Assembly (NCBI GenBank): GCA_003024785.1
Contig: PUQB01000919.1
Coordinates: 1-64,000 of the forward strand
DNA from: Selaginella tamariscina
Taxonomy: Eukaryota; Streptophyta; Lycopodiopsida; Selaginellales; Selaginellaceae
Reading direction: 5' to 3'
Length of the DNA stretch: 64,000 bases
Under the pieces are notes generated by a model. It saw nothing but the letters and a program-made list of their open reading frames with translations. It was not told the DNA's origin and did not search any database. The translations under genes were made by a program, and so were the position numbers. The first letter of the stretch is position 1. Each line of letters opens with the position of its first letter. Positions 60,241 through 64,000 of the stretch are shown in pieces.

Positions 60241-61756
60241 TTAAGAAAACCTTTCTTTGAATTTGACAAGGATGTTAATCCATAAGTTTTGTAACCAAAA
60301 CTTGAACGATTGAAGCCAGTACTCAATATATTGCACAGACACCTAAAACGTAAGAAATACAAATATAATTAGATTCTAATATATATATAAACGTGGTAAA
60401 TGTGTACTTATAGACCACACACACACACACACACCTGTATTATTTGGTTAACCCTCTTTTGAAGTTCATTGGGTTTCTGGTTCTTTCTTTTCTCTGCCCT
60501 TTCGGCTCGCTTTTCAAGTAGCTTTCTTTCCCACCTCTCATCTAGCACCGCATTTACATGGGCTACAACCTGTACATACACATACGAATACACATACGTG
60601 TATATATCCATACACAAACGAGTATATGTGTGTATATAATTAATTACACACATATACTTACGAAACAGACGGCCCACACAGCAGCAACAATCCCCACTTC
60701 CTGGATCCAACGGGGGATCTGATACTTAGGTGGAGGGAGTTCTTGAAAAGCAGGAGAAGCTTGCACCATAGCAAGAAGCTGCTTCATGCCTACATTAATA
60801 ACCACGTATAGTGTATATTAGCGTACAATAATATATATGCACATATATATACGATGTATACACAATATGTAAGATATATTTACAGATTTACCTTCAGAAG
60901 GTTCTTCATCTTCAAAGAAAGGCTCCAGCTTCACGAATGTATCATAATATTGCTCTTCCGGAGTTAGCTCATCCGGGTCCTGTTGATCTACTTAATATGT
61001 TATTATGAGAAAGAAACATACAGGGTGTACTTCTATATAAATATATATGAACACACACACACACACACACATCTGCAGTGAATGTGTGTGTCTATATATG
61101 CGTATATCTATGAATATTTTTTGGCTTGACAAACAGATAAACTATATTCTGGGTTGGGACACACACGCACACACACACACATCAGATATATCTATAATGC
61201 ATAAATATGTAAATGTGTGTAATCATATAAACAAATACATAAACACGGGTGTAAGAATTCATATATACGTGTTTGAATCATATAATTATGTACGTCGTAA
61301 ATGCATTCGTGTGTGAACCTTTTATATCCACTATCTTATTATACAAAGAGATTTTTGGACGAAATAGTGTACACACAACACATCTATATCATATCTATAG
61401 ATACATATATATTATCTAATAAATATGTAACCTTTTGCTGTCTTTTGATCTTCTCCTTCATCAATTCTCTCAGAATATCACGATTACCCATGGGCTTCTG
61501 TTCTTGCTGCTCTTCGTCTTGATTATCCGCCTGCTCATCTTCGTCTTCTTCCGCATCCTCTTTCCTGCTTCTTAGCCATTATAACACTATTCATCCTGGA
61601 TAATCCCCTAAAATCCCATTTCAATTCCCTAGAATCCCACATTCTGGATCTCCGCAGCGATAATCTCCTAGAATCCCACATACCGACTCCCCTGACGCAC
61701 CTCGATGCCCGCATTCCTCCGTTTATGCTCGCCATGGTCATGGCCATCGACGCCAT
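60241..61756 (-). CDS. Predicted single-pass membrane protein, possibly plastid-targeted
   Basis: Five exons can be assembled with matching phases: 61431 to about 61570 (plus N-terminus up to ATG 61756), 60892-60979, 60662-60789, 60435-60569 and 60241-60342. Order of features: an Arg/Ser/Met-rich N-terminus that could be a transit peptide (MASMAMTMASINGG), a very acidic stretch, MGNRDILRELMKEKIKRQQK, ELTPEEQYYDTFVKLEPFFE, PPPKYQIPRWIQEVG, one membrane segment (IVAAVWAVCFVVAHV), a charged helix (ERWERKLLEKRAERAEKRKN) and an aromatic amphipathic tail (YIEYWLQSFKFWLQN). The N-terminal leader and the acidic part are in different frames, so either a small intron (a GTATGT donor lies near 61679, but phase does not fit) or an indel lies at 61570-61680. 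I do not recognise the family. Confidence 0.7.
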
Positions 61757-61845
61757 TGCCACAAAACCCTAACCTCTCCTAAACATCATTTAGGGCTGCT
61801 TTTTGCAGCTTGGAGGAAGACGCAGTGGTGAGCACCTTGAAGAAA
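61757..61845. promoter_or_regulatory. 89-bp divergent promoter
   Basis: This is all that separates the start codons of the membrane-protein gene (minus) and SEC20 (plus). It contains AAAACCCTAA, a telo-box-like word, but no clear TATA box. A bidirectional promoter is inferred. An unseen upstream exon of either gene would change this. Confidence 0.5.
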
Positions 61846-62355
61846 ATGGAGAAGGAATGGGAGGAGAAATGGAAGGATGCAAACGCCAAGGCATGTGTTT
61901 GTGAGTGTGCGTGGATGTGTGTTGTATAATGTGTTGAATTAAGTATAGGTGGAAGCAGTGGCAGCATGTAGATCTGTGGGAGATTCCAGAAATCTTCCTC
62001 GTCTTAATGCGATTGCTCAGGATGCTCTTTCCGAGATGCAGTCCCTTGCTTACAACATGAAAATTCTCATTCCACAGCATCCCAGGTATATATCATACAC
62101 TCACATATGTATGTGTATGTGTGTGTAAATATACAATGCCGTTATTACTCGTTATTTATGCATATGAAGTCTGTGTGTGTTGTGTTTACAGTCGGACATT
62201 GTATATGTATATGTACTATATACGAGTATATGATTATATAAATATCATATTGGCCAATTTGTTCTTTTTTTGTTTTTTTGTTTTTTTTTTCCAGTGAAGA
62301 CGCTGCTGAGGGCTATGAGCAACTGTTGCGAAACTGGGAAGATGCATATGAAACG

Positions 62356-62387
<32 letters not shown>

Positions 62388-63232
62388 ACTCCCTAACATC
62401 TTCACTTTGTTTAGGTTGCGGAGGACCTTACGAACTGCAAACATAAACGCCAAGTCTAATATTGAAAAGTCTGCAATTCAGGAGGTTTGTATAAATGGGA
62501 TACTTTCATAGCTAATTCAATAGTATATAATGCTGATTACAGAGAGAAATGCTTTTCTCTGGAGGTAGAGAAGGCACCTTAAGGCGACGAAATTTAGAGT
62601 AAGCATACTTCATTAAAAATATTTATAATCAACTTATGTAATATTAATATGGTATAATTATCTAATGCTAAACATAAAAATTATAAATATAGTACATTAT
62701 AGTTTAAGTATATTATTCCTTTTTTAAGGACCCAAGCAGGAATGGTATTTGCTGCTGAAAACATCACGGAATCATTAAGAAGGACAAGGCAGCTGATGGT
62801 TCAGGTTTTGTTATCATACAATCACTGTATTCCTGCATGTATATACACACACATACACAGGCACATGCATACGTGACACATGTTGTACGTACAATGGGGC
62901 AACTAAGAGTTAGTCATTCAGCTCGGTTTGTGTGTTTGTGTACTCTCTCTCTCTCACACACACGCACGCACCCACTTTATAATTTAGTCTCCTTTCTGTG
63001 TTTCAGGAAATTGATCGGAATTCTGCGACTTTATCAGTGATGGGTGAGTTTCTTAACTTCTTAAACATAGTAATCATACATATACTTACCGCACGTACGA
63101 TGCTATGACGTTTATTTAGATCAATCGAACAAAACATTGGAAGATGCCGAGAGGGAATATTCTAGCCAGACAACACCTCTTCAGTACCACTAAACGCCTT
63201 CTTTCGACCATGACGCGCCATGATGTTATAGA

Positions 63233-63273
<41 letters not shown>

Positions 63274-63469
63274 GACATAATGCTGGACACACATATATCC
63301 TAACTAAGTTTTTTGTGGATTCTTCAGGCTGATCCTGGTCGTTGGCTTTCTTTTCTTCACGCTGGTATGTTTGTATATTCTGAAGAGGAGAATTCTACCA
63401 AGAGAAGATATTCTTCTCTCAATACTTCCTGTCACAAATCCACCAGCTTTATTTAATGATGAATTATAG
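61846..63469 (+). CDS. SEC20: SEC20-type Qb-SNARE, nine exons
   Basis: SEC20 is the ER-side SNARE for retrograde Golgi-to-ER vesicles. Exons: 61846-61890, 61949-62085, 62295-62354, 62415-62484, 62543-62598, 62729-62804, 63007-63043, 63120-63235, 63328-63469. Phases fit throughout. Recognisable blocks: LRRTLRTANINAKSNIEKSA, LRRRNLE, AGMVFAAENITESLRRTRQL (SNARE core), LLSTMTRHDVIDK, then a C-terminal membrane anchor (LILVVGFLFFTLVCLYIL) and a luminal tail ending NDEL, like the HDEL of yeast Sec20. Intron 1 uses a GC donor. The donors of introns 3 and 8 are the first bases of (TC)n and (TG)n microsatellites. A single frame break near 63170-63180 in exon 8 is probably a 1-nt indel. Met 61846 is the first in-frame ATG after a stop. 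Confidence 0.9.
62355..62386 (+). repeat. (CT)n microsatellite forming a 5-prime splice site
   Basis: The 60-bp SEC20 intron 3 begins GTCTCTCTCT and is over half CT repeat. The donor GT is the start of the tract. Confidence 0.8.
63236..63268 (+). repeat. (GT)n microsatellite forming a 5-prime splice site
   Basis: SEC20 intron 8 starts directly with a run of about 16 GT units after GACAA. Any of many GT dinucleotides could serve as donor, but only the first gives the correct phase with the exon at 63328. Confidence 0.8.
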
Positions 63470-64000
63470 GTATTATTAAGTATATAATATGTTTTTCTTA
63501 ATATCATTTGTATTTACTATTTTACTGTACGTTACCATAATTGTGTGTCTGTCGTAGTGTGCCATATATATGTTATACACACATTTATTTGTCTTTGATC
63601 ATATAGATAACCATATGTATGCATCTCTCTGTGTGTGATCTTCTTAAAGTCTATATTCATACATACATATGTGTGTGTGTGTGTTAAAAAATATACATAC
63701 TTCGTTACGTACTTATAATCCGTATTAGAGCTAGTTAGTTCTTTTAGTTAGATACGGTTGAGACTGGTATATTCCTGGAACCATGATTCAATTGCGGGAT
63801 GCTCTCCCGATGGGATACTCTATGAGATTGACAGGGACTCTCGGATTCTCAAATATTCTCCATACGGCATTTGTTTTGCGGATAAGCGTGTTATTTTCTT
63901 GGTATTCTGGTGCTTTCACTCCAACCTGCAGGTACGTATGTACGTGTGTGTGTGTGTGTGTGTGTTTTTGCCGTACACATGTATATATTTATTATGTAGT
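63470..64000. other. Downstream of SEC20, with a possible exon at 63,780-63,931
   Basis: 63470-63770 is AT/TG-rich spacer. 63770-63931 is better balanced in composition and open in more than one frame. On the plus strand a frame runs to a CTGCAG/GTACGT donor-like site at about 63931. On the minus strand CTGCAG could be an acceptor, followed by an open stretch (VGVKAPEYQENNTLIRK and onwards) to a stop near 63795. I cannot choose the strand. It probably belongs to the next gene to the right. Confidence 0.35.

Overview
The window is nuclear DNA from a land plant. The evidence is spliceosomal introns with GT-AG and some GC-AG boundaries, a cytosolic plant-type alpha-glucan phosphorylase, a plant-style intronless eIF5, a SEC20-type SNARE, Ty3/gypsy LTR elements and a PIF/Harbinger transposon. 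Most of it is AT-rich and full of (TA)n, (TC)n and (TG)n microsatellites. Genes sit at the left edge (1-746), at 42-51 kb and at 59-63.5 kb. I cannot name the species. The delta-endotoxin-like gene hints at a seed-free lineage, but that is only a guess.

Layout. 1-746: edge of a coiled-coil protein gene (minus strand). 2.28-3.75 kb: a 0.74-kb tandem duplication. 4803-9728: a Ty3/gypsy element with 200-bp LTRs, complete in structure but broken in frame. 10.3-36.2 kb: a field of decayed phosphorylase gene fragments. Only sequence matching exons 10-17 of the resident gene was recognised, in both orientations, together with larger segmental duplications and an unidentified dead gene at 30.4-32.1 kb. 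37.2-41.4 kb: a badly decayed second gypsy element (minus). 42154-47509: the 17-exon cytosolic alpha-glucan phosphorylase gene PHS2 (minus). 49751-51127: a three-exon gene whose N-terminal half resembles the helical pore-forming domain of bacterial Cry delta-endotoxins, lying between two direct repeats of about 0.26-0.3 kb. 51703-58445: a composite PIF/Harbinger element with 32-bp TIRs, a TTA-type target duplication, Myb-like and DDE transposase genes, and tandem arrays of 92-bp units that each carry two perfect GC-rich hairpins. 58964-60139: eIF5. 60241-61756: a predicted transmembrane protein (minus). 61846-63469: SEC20, divergent from the previous gene with only 89 bp between the start codons.

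A caution applies to every gene here. Many reading frames are broken by 1-2 nt indels, often in homopolymers, while homology continues cleanly on both sides (gag-pol, PHS2, SEC20, the Harbinger Myb gene, the Cry-like gene). The two LTRs of the gypsy element differ by one substitution but five indels, the reverse of normal neutral decay. Residual long-read indel errors are therefore a serious alternative to real pseudogenisation.

Functionally the resident genes are independent housekeeping units: starch/maltodextrin metabolism (PHS2), translation initiation (eIF5) and Golgi-to-ER retrograde transport (SEC20). The unusual parts are the Cry-like gene, the hairpin-array Harbinger element and the phosphorylase graveyard.
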